Made by a program: the position numbers and the translations under genes. The notes under the pieces were generated by a model, which saw only the letters and a program-made list of their open reading frames with translations, was not told the DNA's origin and made no database searches. Positions 28,338-37,554 of a stretch of 64,000 nt of DNA are shown piece by piece; within the stretch, counting starts at the first letter, position 1; every line of letters starts with the position of its first letter. The stretch lies in assembly GCA_024684455.1 (NCBI GenBank), contig JAIKWU010000022.1:62001-126000 (forward strand), given 5' to 3'. Origin of the DNA: Bacteroidaceae bacterium (GTDB taxonomy: Bacteria; Bacteroidota; Bacteroidia; Bacteroidales; Bacteroidaceae).

Positions 28338-30005
28338 CTACCGCTGCTTTTTCTGTTCAAGGTCTTTCAAGGACTGAAGCGGCACATTTCTGGTTTCTGT
28401 CTTCTTGAGGATATTCTTTTCGTCCTTATTACGCCAGACAAAGATGTCATCCTTGTTGAGCGGACGAATGTAATCAAACCATGCAAAATTGCCGAGATAG
28501 CGACGTTCCGCAGGTATCTGCAAATCGGGATACGTGGTACCTGTTGCTGCGGGCATCCAAATCTTCTGCACTTTTTTGTTCTCCATAAACATGTGCATTT
28601 CGCTCGTCTCAGTATAGTTCATGCCAATGCGGCTGCCGTCGTCTTCTTCGATGAAGTAAGCCACATACACATTACCATGTGCTTCGTTATGCTCAATCTC
28701 ACCATCGACAAAATAGCAGAACATCTCCTTCGATTGCACCTGATTGTAACTGACAGAATCGACCTTCTCGATTGTCATGGCCTGATTGATGACATGAATC
28801 CAGTCGATGGTGCTATCATTATTGTAAATACGGATTTCCTCTCCGAAAATCTGCTGATCCTCATTCCACAGAATTGGCTGGCCATACATGTAAGTACAGG
28901 AATCGCGTTCAAGCGTCACGAGCGAGTCGCACACGCCCTGAGCATCGTTGCGGAACATGCGGACATGATGGTAGGCATGGAGGTTGCGATAGACAGAGTC
29001 AGTGTTCAGGTTAAAGGTAAACATTTTCAGCGTGTCACCGTGTACATAGAGCGTATCTGGCGACGAATACTCCAGGGCGACAGCACTGTCAGTCGCCATG
29101 GCATTGCCAGTTTCCTCGTAGTATTTGCAATAGTTGCCTTTTAGCATGCAATAGTTCTCATCATCCGTAATGACAACATTGCCAAAAGCCTCATCTACAC
29201 CAGTCTCCTTGTCGCTATGCAGACTGTCTGCCACAATTTTGCGCATATCCTTAATGATGTACGAACGGTCGAGCAGGAAAGCCTGATCAAGTTTGGTGTT
29301 ATACGTACCCCGTTCGCCATAGACAAACGTTCCATCCTCACTCGTTATATTCGTGGGCGACATGATACGCGCCACCTCGGTGTCCGTATAGTAGAAGAGC
29401 GTATCCGAAACCAGCGTAAACTTCGGGTTTGTAAGTTGCACATTGTCGGTAAAGAATGCCTCGTGGATTGCAGGAGTATATTGTCCCCAGTCACTCGTCA
29501 GTACATTGTCAGCATCATAAAGCGTACCACCATCCAAATACATGCCCACGCCGTACATTCGGTCGTAGTCCAGATTCTCGGTAACGAGTTTCGACTTCTT
29601 ATGATACAACGTAACATGACTACGGGCACGCGCCATCAGTTCATAACCATCGTAATAAAGTGAGTCACAAACCAATTTCAGTGTATCGCCCTGCACCATG
29701 ACCACATGGCCGAAAGCGTCGAACGAGTTATCCTCACGATAGTACTTTGCACTGTCACAGTCGAGAAAAACACCTTCATGACTGAGTTTCACATGACCCA
29801 CCAAAATCTCGGCATGAGGGTCTTCGGGCGTTTTGTAGAGGACGTCTGAATGAATCAGATGGATGCGCGTATCTGTCGCCTTACGCTTTGGGCGGTCGTC
29901 TGGCGGAAAAGCCAGCGAAAGCCCAACCATAAACGTCAGCGTGACAAGAAGCCACAGCCTCATGCCACCCGTTTTATGCGTTCCTATCTGATTACTATTC
30001 GTCAT
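28338..30005 (-). CDS. OstA-like (LptA/LptD-N related) envelope protein
   Basis: A 555-residue exported protein with a late signal peptide (residues ~15-33, MRLWLLVTLTFMVGLSLAF). It contains repeated beta-jellyroll OstA/LptA segments of the type GHVKLSHEGVFLDCDSAKYYREDNSFDAFGH and GNVVITDDENYCMLKGNYCKYYEE, as in the periplasmic bridge that moves lipopolysaccharide to the outer membrane. The start overlaps the upstream surA-like stop by four bases (30002-30005), which supports the long start. Grouping with two periplasmic isomerases suggests outer membrane assembly. Confidence 0.9.
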   Translation of the reverse strand: MTNSNQIGTHKTGGMRLWLLVTLTFMVGLSLAFPPDDRPKRKATDTRIHLIHSDVLYKTPEDPHAEILVGHVKLSHEGVFLDCDSAKYYREDNSFDAFGHVVMVQGDTLKLVCDSLYYDGYELMARARSHVTLYHKKSKLVTENLDYDRMYGVGMYLDGGTLYDADNVLTSDWGQYTPAIHEAFFTDNVQLTNPKFTLVSDTLFYYTDTEVARIMSPTNITSEDGTFVYGERGTYNTKLDQAFLLDRSYIIKDMRKIVADSLHSDKETGVDEAFGNVVITDDENYCMLKGNYCKYYEETGNAMATDSAVALEYSSPDTLYVHGDTLKMFTFNLNTDSVYRNLHAYHHVRMFRNDAQGVCDSLVTLERDSCTYMYGQPILWNEDQQIFGEEIRIYNNDSTIDWIHVINQAMTIEKVDSVSYNQVQSKEMFCYFVDGEIEHNEAHGNVYVAYFIEEDDGSRIGMNYTETSEMHMFMENKKVQKIWMPAATGTTYPDLQIPAERRYLGNFAWFDYIRPLNKDDIFVWRNKDEKNILKKTETRNVPLQSLKDLEQKKQR

Positions 30006-31369
30006 TCTTTAATCCAACCAGGATACTTGAATTCGCAGTTGCGCCAATCGTCGTTGATACGAATGTAAGTTTTTTGTTGCATCTCACGAATCCATTCTTC
30101 CACCCTCTCCTCGTTCAACTTTGCCACAAGCAAGTCCTGCAATTGCTGATAGTCGTCCTGCATCGTAGCGCGATGGCCGTTGATACGGTTTTTCAGTCGT
30201 ACCACAGCCACGACCTCCTTACCCTTAGAGTTAACCATGATGAACGGCTTCGAGGTGTCACCCACACTCATGCCCGAGACCTGCTTTGCCACTTCGGACG
30301 GGAGGTCCTTCAGTTCAAATCGCGACGTGCCTGCATAGTCACTTTCACGCGACGAATTCACCATAATACCGTAGTTGCTGCGGGTCTCCTTGTCACTCGA
30401 ATAGGCATAGACAGCCTCCTCAAACGTATATTTCTTGTTGTTGATGTCAACGAGAATCGAATCCATCTGATTGAGTGCTGCCACCAGTTCGTCGTCACTC
30501 ACACGGGGCTTAATCAAAATATGGCGCACGTTCATGCGGTCGCCGCGTTTCTCAATCATCTGGATGATATGAAAGCCATACTCCGTTTCTACAATCTTCG
30601 ACACAGTCTTCGGGTCTGTCAGGTTGAACGCCACGGCCGAGAACTCCGGCACAAAGTTACTGCGCGACGAGAACCCTAATTCACCGCCATGCGAGGCGGA
30701 TTCACGATCCTCGGAATAGCGCAACGCCATCGACGAGAACTGTGCCTTTCCTGAATTCACCTGTTCGGTGATGTCGCGCAACAGGTTTTTCACACGTTCA
30801 ATCTCGGCGGGAGCCACTTTAGGCGAAATCGTCATCAACTGCACCTCATACATGGTTGGGATGAAGGGGATGCTGTCTTCGGGCTGTTCCTTATAGAAAC
30901 GTCGCACCTGGGCAGGCGTCACTTTAATGTCCTTGACCAGATTATACTTCACCTCGTCAATCATCTTCTCGTTTTTAATCAGGTCGAAGAGCGTCTCTCG
31001 TATTTGCGGCAACGTCTTGCCGAAATACTCCTCCACCTTCTCCCTCGAACCGATCTGCTGAATATAGAAGTTGATGCGAGCCTCCACATCCTGGCCCACC
31101 GTTGCATCCGTCACCTCCACGCTGTCGATGGCAGCCTGATGCAGAAACAGTTTCTGAATGGCGAGTTGTTCAGGAATCACACAGTAAGGGTCACCCTCCA
31201 TGCGCTGCCCCATCGACTGCATCTCAATGCGACTCTGTTCTACCTCCGACTTCAAGATAGCCTCTTCGCCCACAACCCACACCACCTCGTCGATTACATT
31301 ATTCTGAGCATGAAGTGATGCCGTAGCAAAGAGCAGAATACCGATGATACCTTTTCTCATAAAAGTCAC
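30002..31369 (-). CDS. Periplasmic peptidyl-prolyl isomerase, SurA-like
   Basis: A 455-residue exported chaperone/isomerase. Signal peptide at residues ~4-21 (ending LHAQ). It has the SurA layout: an N-terminal chaperone region with VIDEVVWVVGEEAILKSEVE, a parvulin domain (~170-270, ASHGGELGFSSRSNFVPEF and YGFHIIQMIEKRGDR) and a second, weaker parvulin domain (~275-390). It folds outer membrane proteins. It lies 3 bases from the upstream PpiC-type gene and overlaps the OstA-like gene. Confidence 0.92.
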   Translation of the reverse strand: MTFMRKGIIGILLFATASLHAQNNVIDEVVWVVGEEAILKSEVEQSRIEMQSMGQRMEGDPYCVIPEQLAIQKLFLHQAAIDSVEVTDATVGQDVEARINFYIQQIGSREKVEEYFGKTLPQIRETLFDLIKNEKMIDEVKYNLVKDIKVTPAQVRRFYKEQPEDSIPFIPTMYEVQLMTISPKVAPAEIERVKNLLRDITEQVNSGKAQFSSMALRYSEDRESASHGGELGFSSRSNFVPEFSAVAFNLTDPKTVSKIVETEYGFHIIQMIEKRGDRMNVRHILIKPRVSDDELVAALNQMDSILVDINNKKYTFEEAVYAYSSDKETRSNYGIMVNSSRESDYAGTSRFELKDLPSEVAKQVSGMSVGDTSKPFIMVNSKGKEVVAVVRLKNRINGHRATMQDDYQQLQDLLVAKLNEERVEEWIREMQQKTYIRINDDWRNCEFKYPGWIKE

Positions 31370-31372
31370 AAA

Positions 31373-32797
31373 TTAATGTTGGTTCACTGTCTTAACCACC
31401 TCGTCATACACAACGACGGGGAATTTCTTGCGCAGGCCTTCCACCCATTCCTTCTCGCGCATATTCTGGTAGTCGGTCGTTACCTGTCCCTTCACATCCT
31501 TGAAGGTCTCAGGAGCCTTCAGTTTCTTGCCAAGGGCGAGCGTGGCAGGATAGTCTTTCAGCGGCTTGAACTCCGCATCCTTCACCTTGAAAATCTGCTT
31601 GTCAATCACCTTGCTGTCACCTTGCTTATAGATGCCATACTCCACGCGCACCACCTTCACGGAATCCGTGTTCAGGCCCTTCACTATCGTTGTCGGCCAG
31701 TCATGCTCAGGCACACCCTTGGTGAGTGCTTTGGCCTTCTTCAGCACACCATCGTCCTTGCCACGGATAATGATACCACGGAAACGTGGGCTGTCCCAGG
31801 CATACTGCTTCTTGTTGGCCTTGAAGAAAGCCTCCATGCCAGCCTCATCCTTTGCAGCCTCATCCCACACCTGAGTCTTGCTGACTTCATACATCAGTGT
31901 GCCGTCATAATACTCCTGAGCCAGAAATTTCGACTCTTGGTCGTTGGCAAGCAACTCATCGTAGAAACGGTTGATGATGACCTGACGGTCAACACCCTCC
32001 TGCTTAGACAGGCTATCCACCAGAGCGTTGGCACTCGCTTCGCGGATGCCACGCTGTTCGAGGAATTTGATAATTTTGTCGTGATGGAACTCGTATGGTT
32101 CAAACGGGTGGCGGTCAGCCAGTTTGATGATATGCCAGCCCACAGTTGTCTTCACAGGAGCCGACATCTCGCCTGGCTGCAGTTCGTAGGCAGCCTTCTC
32201 AAAGTCGGGAATCATCATACCCTTTCCAAACTGTCCCAACTCACCGCCACGAACAGCCGAGCCCTTGTCGTCAGAGCACGTCTTTGCCACTTCAGCAAAG
32301 TCGGCGCCGCTCTGAAGCACAGCATAAATGCTGTCGATGCGAGCCTTGGCAGTAGCCTGGGCTTCCGCGTCGGCATCCTGGCGCATCAGCACCAGAATGT
32401 GGCTGGCCGTCAGCAGGTCCTGACCCGCAAAACGTTCTGCTGTATTCTCATAAGTCTTCAGCGCCTCACGTTCGATGTAATCAGAATCAACCAGTGTCGG
32501 CATCACCATCTGCTCCTTATAGCCCTCCAGTTCGGTCAGGATTGTAGAAAGCGTGTCGATGCCCTGCGCCTTTGCCTCCTCAACCTTCAACTTGAAATCA
32601 ACAAAGAGAGGCACATACTCCTCGATGCCCTTCTTATCAAGCACGCCGTCGGCATTGTTCTTGTTAAAACTGTACTCAAACTCCGAGCGTGTCACAGGCA
32701 CGCCGTTCACACGCATGATGACAGGGTCGTCGGTCGATTGTGCCATCATACTGCTACCAGCCATCAGCAGGGCAGCCATCAGAAAAGATTTTTTCAT
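31373..32797 (-). CDS. Periplasmic parvulin-type peptidyl-prolyl isomerase (PpiC family)
   Basis: A 474-residue exported protein with signal peptide (residues 1-19, ending MMAQ). An N-terminal SurA-N-like helical part (VNGVPVTRSEFEYSF) leads into one parvulin domain at ~125-235 (ASHILVLMRQDADAEA, then GGELGQFGKGMMIPDFEKAAY and VGWHIIKLADRHP). The C-terminal half is helical and chaperone-like with no second canonical parvulin motif. It is the first gene of the operon, behind a well-formed promoter, and is followed by the SurA-like gene. Confidence 0.92.
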   Translation of the reverse strand: MKKSFLMAALLMAGSSMMAQSTDDPVIMRVNGVPVTRSEFEYSFNKNNADGVLDKKGIEEYVPLFVDFKLKVEEAKAQGIDTLSTILTELEGYKEQMVMPTLVDSDYIEREALKTYENTAERFAGQDLLTASHILVLMRQDADAEAQATAKARIDSIYAVLQSGADFAEVAKTCSDDKGSAVRGGELGQFGKGMMIPDFEKAAYELQPGEMSAPVKTTVGWHIIKLADRHPFEPYEFHHDKIIKFLEQRGIREASANALVDSLSKQEGVDRQVIINRFYDELLANDQESKFLAQEYYDGTLMYEVSKTQVWDEAAKDEAGMEAFFKANKKQYAWDSPRFRGIIIRGKDDGVLKKAKALTKGVPEHDWPTTIVKGLNTDSVKVVRVEYGIYKQGDSKVIDKQIFKVKDAEFKPLKDYPATLALGKKLKAPETFKDVKGQVTTDYQNMREKEWVEGLRKKFPVVVYDEVVKTVNQH

Positions 32798-32845
32798 TGT
32801 GTATTGTTTTAGAGATTACGATTCGCGTATGTACATAATATCGTG

Positions 32846-32876
32846 CAAAGATAGTGCTTGTTGAGCGCAAAACAAA
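32846..32876 (-). promoter_or_regulatory. Promoter of the isomerase-OstA-mutL operon
   Basis: Minus-strand -33 TTTG (32873-32876) and -7 TATCTTTG (32846-32853) with a 19-base spacer. Confidence 0.85.
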
Positions 32877-32928
32877 ATAAAACTCGTACTTTTCGTCATT
32901 CTTTTATCGATTTTTCACTGAAATTAAC

Positions 32929-32936
32929 TATCTTTG
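32929..32936 (+). promoter_or_regulatory. -7 element of the LOG-like gene
   Basis: TATCTTTG, 45 bases before the ATG at 32982 and divergent from the isomerase promoter. The -33 region is T-rich without an exact TTTG. Confidence 0.6.
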
Positions 32937-32981
32937 TCATTCAAACTATTGAACCTTGACCCTTAAAACATCAATACACCT

Positions 32982-33971
32982 ATGATTACGAACGTCGAAC
33001 AAGTACAGACACAGAACATCATGCAGCACCTCACGGCTGTTCCCTACGATGTCACCCGCCACACACTGTATTGCGCAGCCGACCTCTACCAAGGCTACGA
33101 CCCCGACCAGCCAGAAACGTTTCACACCTGCCACGACAGCCGCGTCTATCAGCATTTTCTTTCGACAGGAAAGCAGTTGCCAGACGTAGCCGAGTCGCTC
33201 GCCCGTACCCTCCACGATCACGGCATCCACGCAGCCCTTACCGACTTCCTACTCCAGCACAATCCCCTGCGCTGCGTCGGCATCATGGGCGGACACGCCC
33301 TGCTGCGCACCGACCCCATGTATCGCGCCATCGTGCTCATCAGCAAGCGGCTCACCGAACAAGGCTTCCTCATGCTCAGCGGAGGAGGACCAGGAGCCAT
33401 GGAAGCCACCCACCTCGGTGCATGGCTGGCAGGTCGCAGTCAGGCTGACACCGACGATGCCCTGCAAATGCTACAACCCTACCCCTCGTTCCACGACGAC
33501 GGCTGGCTTTCCTCCGCCTTCCGCGTCATGCAGAAATACCCGTTGGCACGGCTGCAAAGCACCAACTACAAGTTCGAAAGCCTCGGCATTCCCACATGGC
33601 TCTATGGCCATGAACCCTCCACACCCTTCGCCACCCATATCGCAAAATTCTTCGAGAACAGCATCCGCGAGGACAGCATCCTCACCCTCGCCTTCGGAGG
33701 TCTCATCTACGCCCCAGGCAGTGCCGGCACGATGCAGGAAATCTTCCAGGAAGCCGTACAGAACCACTACCTCTCCTTCGGATTCTCCAGCCCGATGATA
33801 TTCCTCGGTCGCCAGTACTGGACAGAGGAGATGCCCGCCTACACCTTCCTCACTCATCTGGTGGAAACAGGCAAGTACAAAAACCTCCTGCTCACACTCT
33901 CCGACGACACTGAGGACATCATCAACACCCTCTTAGAGTTTCAGACAAAGATGAAGAATACAAACAACTGA
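32982..33971 (+). CDS. LOG-like Rossmann-fold protein with N-terminal extension
   Basis: A 329-residue cytoplasmic protein. The central part is a LOG/lysine-decarboxylase-like Rossmann fold: VGIMGGHALLRTD (~105-117), SGGGPGAMEATHLGAW (~135-150), and APGSAGTMQEIFQEAVQNHY (~247-266), the phosphoribohydrolase PGGxGTxxE motif with Ser in place of the second Gly. LOG enzymes release free bases from nucleoside monophosphates. The ~100-residue N-terminal region and an insertion after the nucleotide loop make it longer than the usual ~190 residues. Exact substrate unknown. Confidence 0.8.
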   Translation: MITNVEQVQTQNIMQHLTAVPYDVTRHTLYCAADLYQGYDPDQPETFHTCHDSRVYQHFLSTGKQLPDVAESLARTLHDHGIHAALTDFLLQHNPLRCVGIMGGHALLRTDPMYRAIVLISKRLTEQGFLMLSGGGPGAMEATHLGAWLAGRSQADTDDALQMLQPYPSFHDDGWLSSAFRVMQKYPLARLQSTNYKFESLGIPTWLYGHEPSTPFATHIAKFFENSIREDSILTLAFGGLIYAPGSAGTMQEIFQEAVQNHYLSFGFSSPMIFLGRQYWTEEMPAYTFLTHLVETGKYKNLLLTLSDDTEDIINTLLEFQTKMKNTNN

Positions 33972-34101
33972 CAAGCAATATATTATACAATTCCCTTACA
34001 TTACATTTTTTTCATCAGGGAACTCTTATCTGTCTTGGTTTTTATTGCGAGTGACTCCACAACACAACGCGGCAATAAACAAAGTATAGCGCCATAAAAA
34101 T

Positions 34102-34233
34102 TTCACTGCGGTGGAACGAGAGTTTCACTGCGGTGAAACAGTTGTACCACTGCGTTGAAACATTTGTTTCACTGCGGTGGTACGACTGTACCAATGGCCT
34201 GCCAATGATTTGGCACTGCGATTCACCTGATTG
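34102..34233. repeat. 22-bp-period array, copy 1 (CACTGCGGTG core)
   Basis: Four clear 22-bp units start at 34102, 34124, 34146 and 34168 with the near-palindromic core CACTGCGGTG followed by GAAC/GTAC and a variable ~8 bases. Two degenerate units continue in phase at 34190 and 34212; the latter again has CACTGCG at the same position. A second array is at 51813-51922. Confidence 0.93.
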
Positions 34234-34356
34234 TCAACAAGTTGTGTTTGAACACAGATTTGACGTTTTTTATAATAAGACAACTTGAACAACGGAGGAC
34301 AACTTGATAAGTAAAATGTTGCCCAGTGGGGCCAGTGTTGTTTTTTTAAGAATAAA

Positions 34357-34387
34357 AAAGGTGTATGACGTAATGTCATACACCTTT
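34357..34387 (-). terminator. Rho-independent terminator of the Gly-rich secreted protein
   Basis: A perfect 13-bp stem (AAAGGTGTATGAC/GTCATACACCTTT), followed on the minus strand by a T-rich run, 22 bases past the stop codon. Confidence 0.92.
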
Positions 34388-34408
34388 ATTTTGTGAGGTT
34401 TTAGGAAG

Positions 34409-34933
34409 TTAGAAGCCTCCGCCTGGGCCACCGAAGCCACCACCGAAGCCGCCGCCACGGGGACCATTGCCGCGAGGAGCGTTGCCACGCTGACCGCCTT
34501 GACGACCACCGCCTCGCTGGAGGTAGATCTGGGCAACTTGCGAGGGCTTGAGGATTTCGAGGAATTTGGGCAGGTACTCACGGTCGACAGCCAACTGCTT
34601 TTCCTGGCGGTCGAAGTTCTTCTGAATCAGTTCTGTGGCCTGTTCGTCTGTCAGGTTGCGGAAATCGACACGCTGCTCGGCACCTTCCTGGTCGCCGCCT
34701 TGTGGGTTGACTGCGTTGTGACGTGCGTTCTGATAGTCGAGATAAAGGACCGTGAACTTCTGCTCTGTTTCTTTGTCGAGTTTCATCTGGTTGGCTAGCC
34801 GCGATGCCATGCGGTTGTACATTTCTGCCAACGAGATGTTGTTCATGCGTTCACGACGGCCTTCGTTGCCGTTCTGTGCAGATGCTGTGACTGCAAATGC
34901 GAGTGCAAGCACGAAGATAATAGATTTCTTCAT
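34409..34933 (-). CDS. Secreted Spy/DUF4890-like protein with Gly-Arg-rich tail
   Basis: A 174-residue exported protein: signal peptide 1-19 (ending ASAQ), a helical middle with Spy/LTxxQ-like spacing (LAEMYNRMASRLANQMKLD, LTDEQATELIQKNFDRQE, ILKPSQVAQIYL), and a low-complexity tail (~135-174) of RGG/GGF repeats. It may be a small periplasmic chaperone or stress protein; this is a weak family call. It is monocistronic. Confidence 0.75.
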   Translation of the reverse strand: MKKSIIFVLALAFAVTASAQNGNEGRRERMNNISLAEMYNRMASRLANQMKLDKETEQKFTVLYLDYQNARHNAVNPQGGDQEGAEQRVDFRNLTDEQATELIQKNFDRQEKQLAVDREYLPKFLEILKPSQVAQIYLQRGGGRQGGQRGNAPRGNGPRGGGFGGGFGGPGGGF

Positions 34934-35044
34934 AATGGTTTTGATTAAGAATGAATAAATAAGAAATAACTCACACTCTTATGACGTCACAGAAGTTCTG
35001 GAGTTTAATCCATTAACGTCTTTTAACTCACGGACTTTTAATGA

Positions 35045-37306
35045 CTAACTGCTTACGGGAGTCATGGAGAGAACGAACTGTTTGATGCGCTCTGTTTCAC
35101 CAGCGACAAGCACGACATCGCCTTCCTGGAACTGGAGGGCTGGGTCGGGATTGGTGATGAGGCGACTGTCACGTTCGATGCCCATGACGATACATTGTGC
35201 CTGTTCACGGATACCTGACTGCATGAGGGTGGTGCCGATGAGTTGATTGTCGGGTGTGACTACGAAGCGTTCGAGCGTGACGTGGGTACGGGTCTGTGCG
35301 TCTCCTTTCTTTCGCACTTGGCGACTGCCTTCAATCATCTGACTGAAGCGGGCTATCTGCTCGTCGCTGCCTGCGACTACGATTTTGTCGCTGGGATAAA
35401 GCACGGTGCGTCCGCCAGGTATGTTGATGTTGATGCCGCCACGGACGATGCGAACCACACTCACGCCGCTACGTTCACGGATGTTGAGTTGCATGAGTGA
35501 ACGACCGCAGAAAGCGGAGTTCGGGTCGAGTTCGAAGTCGGAAATGTGGACGTCGTAACTGAGCAACGAGCCTTCGAAGCGACGGCTGACGGCACGGCGC
35601 TGTTCTGCAGATTTTTCACGTGCTGTAAGGTTACCTGTGAAACGTTGTGTCATTGAATGTGCATTGCGTCTCACGCTTCGTGACATCATCATGATGAACA
35701 CCAGCAAAATGGCAACGGCTGCCACAACGCCTGATGTGAAAGAGAAGATGCGGTAAATGGCGTATGCTACGATGTTGACGCTGACGACGATGCGCAATAG
35801 ATAGAGGGCGATGAGTTGGGCTTTTTGAAACGAACCGCTATGCCAGAGTTCGTATGCATCTTTGGTGCGTCCGCCATGGGCTATGGCGTAGATGAAGGGG
35901 GAGGAGATGAGCAGGAGAAGGGTCAGTTCCACACCTTCCACGAGCCAGTCGGGCACCACGTTCGGCAGCACTTCTTCCAGCCAGGGATTGATCACTCGGA
36001 AAAAGAGCAGATAGATGAAAACGATGAGGATGCCATAGACGAAAATGGCAACGAGTGTCTTTCGGAAAAGTCGCTGGAATGTGCTCTGCTGCGTAACGGT
36101 GTTGCGGTTGCGGCTATAGTTTTCGAGAAAAAGACGTGTGCCTTGACTCAGATGGGAATCCACGAAACGGAACGTTGGGTCGGCACCTCGCATAACAAAG
36201 GGCGTGAGGAAGGTTGTGATGACACTGACGGCGACAACAATGGGATAGAGGCTGCTGTCGGTAACGCCGAGGCTCTGCCCCAATGCTGCTATGATGAAGG
36301 CGAACTCACCGATTTGTACGAGGGAAAAGCCTGTCTGCAATGACACTTTCAGCGACTGTCCAGAGAGGAGAGTCCCGAACGAGGCAAAGAGAATCTGGCC
36401 AAAAATGACAACGAGCGTAATGCCCAAGATGGGAAGCCAGTAATCAATGAGCATAGCGGGATTGATCATCATGCCCACTGAAACGAAGAAGATGCTGCCG
36501 AAGATATTTTTCACTGGTTCCATGAGACGTTCGATGCGTTCGGCCTCCAGTGTTTCTGCCATGAGGCTGCCCATGACAAAGGCACCGAGGGCACTGCTGA
36601 AACCTGCACCAACGGCCAGCAGCACCATGCCGAGGCAAAGGCCGACTACAAAAATGATGAGCGTCTCGTTGTTCAGTAGTTTCTTAAATTTGCGCAGAAA
36701 CGTCGGCAGCACGGCGATGCCCACAACGAACCAAATGACAAGATACCCAATGAGTTTGCCCACTTCCAGGAGCAGGGCCTTTCCCTCAAAACTACGACTC
36801 GTCGCAATGGACGAGAGCAGGACCATGAGTACAACGGCAAAGAGGTCTTCGACGACGAGAATGCCGAAACAGATGCGAGCAAACTGATGGTTGCGCAGCC
36901 CCATGTCGTCCAGTGCCTTAAACACAATCGTCGTCGATGACATGCAGAGCATACCGCCGAGAAACAGCGCATTCATCTCCGTCCAGCCGAACAGACGTCC
37001 CACCAGGAAGCCCAGTGCCATCATGCCCACGACAATCGTTCCTGCTGCAATGATGGCTGTGCTGCCTACCTGTAGCAACTTCTTGAAGGAAAACTCCAAT
37101 CCCAGTGCAAAAAGAAGGAAGAGCACGCCAATCTGTCCCCAAGTATCGACACTCTTCACATCGGTCACCCATGCTTCGCCCAGCACATAGGGCCCTACCA
37201 ACATACCCGCTACGATGTAGCCGAGCACGACGGGCTGTTTCAGCAACTTAAAAAGCAGACTTGTCACACCTGCCGTCAACATGATGACGCAAAGGTCCTG
37301 TACCAT
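35045..37306 (-). CDS. CPA2-family cation:proton antiporter with two TrkA-C domains
   Basis: A 753-residue membrane protein. Residues ~1-385 are a KefB-like Na+/H+-exchanger domain with 11-12 helices (LGYIVAGMLVGPYVLG, FALGLEFSFKKLL, MSSTTIVFKALDDMGL). A second membrane block (~415-545) with four helices follows. The C-terminus has two TrkA-C/RCK-C domains (~580-665 and ~680-750; LDPNSAFCGRSLMQLNIRER and TPDNQLIGTTLMQSGIREQ). No RCK-N nucleotide-binding domain is visible, so ligand gating through RCK-C alone is suggested. Monocistronic. Confidence 0.88.
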   Translation of the reverse strand: MVQDLCVIMLTAGVTSLLFKLLKQPVVLGYIVAGMLVGPYVLGEAWVTDVKSVDTWGQIGVLFLLFALGLEFSFKKLLQVGSTAIIAAGTIVVGMMALGFLVGRLFGWTEMNALFLGGMLCMSSTTIVFKALDDMGLRNHQFARICFGILVVEDLFAVVLMVLLSSIATSRSFEGKALLLEVGKLIGYLVIWFVVGIAVLPTFLRKFKKLLNNETLIIFVVGLCLGMVLLAVGAGFSSALGAFVMGSLMAETLEAERIERLMEPVKNIFGSIFFVSVGMMINPAMLIDYWLPILGITLVVIFGQILFASFGTLLSGQSLKVSLQTGFSLVQIGEFAFIIAALGQSLGVTDSSLYPIVVAVSVITTFLTPFVMRGADPTFRFVDSHLSQGTRLFLENYSRNRNTVTQQSTFQRLFRKTLVAIFVYGILIVFIYLLFFRVINPWLEEVLPNVVPDWLVEGVELTLLLLISSPFIYAIAHGGRTKDAYELWHSGSFQKAQLIALYLLRIVVSVNIVAYAIYRIFSFTSGVVAAVAILLVFIMMMSRSVRRNAHSMTQRFTGNLTAREKSAEQRRAVSRRFEGSLLSYDVHISDFELDPNSAFCGRSLMQLNIRERSGVSVVRIVRGGININIPGGRTVLYPSDKIVVAGSDEQIARFSQMIEGSRQVRKKGDAQTRTHVTLERFVVTPDNQLIGTTLMQSGIREQAQCIVMGIERDSRLITNPDPALQFQEGDVVLVAGETERIKQFVLSMTPVSS

Positions 37307-37554
37307 AAAACTTCCTTAACTCTTGATGACGAATAACACGGAAGACACGGATTATTTTAACTTTTAACTCTTAACTTTCAACATCGCCCTTCGGGCAGAT
37401 TAACCGAATGAAACAAATTCTTTTTCGTTAAATTCGTTCAATTATTGCGTAGCAATATGTTTATTATTCATTATATAAAAGACAACCGAGACAACAAAGG
37501 ACAACTTTATTTTTCGTTAGCGAAAATTTCTTTCAGACTAACTCTTAACTTACA
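37307..37554. other. Intergenic segment with short AT-rich heptads
   Basis: Contains CTTTTAA/CTCTTAA/CTTTCAA heptads at 37361-37381, a GCCCTTCGGGC mini-hairpin near 37386-37396 and repeats of CGTTAAATTCGTT type. No gene; it is the leader side of the antiporter and the 3' side of the symporter, both on the minus strand. Confidence 0.55.

Larger units (their letters stand above)
33972..34408. other. 437-bp intergenic region with 22-bp array and terminator
   Basis: Left part plain AT-rich DNA, then a 22-bp-period array (34102-34233) and a hairpin terminator (34357-34387) for the minus-strand gene. No gene is seen. Confidence 0.85.

Noticed and set aside
34102..34233. CRISPR-like appearance of the 22-bp arrays
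   Set aside because: Units are contiguous with only ~8 variable bases, no 30-base unique spacers, no leader and no cas genes nearby.
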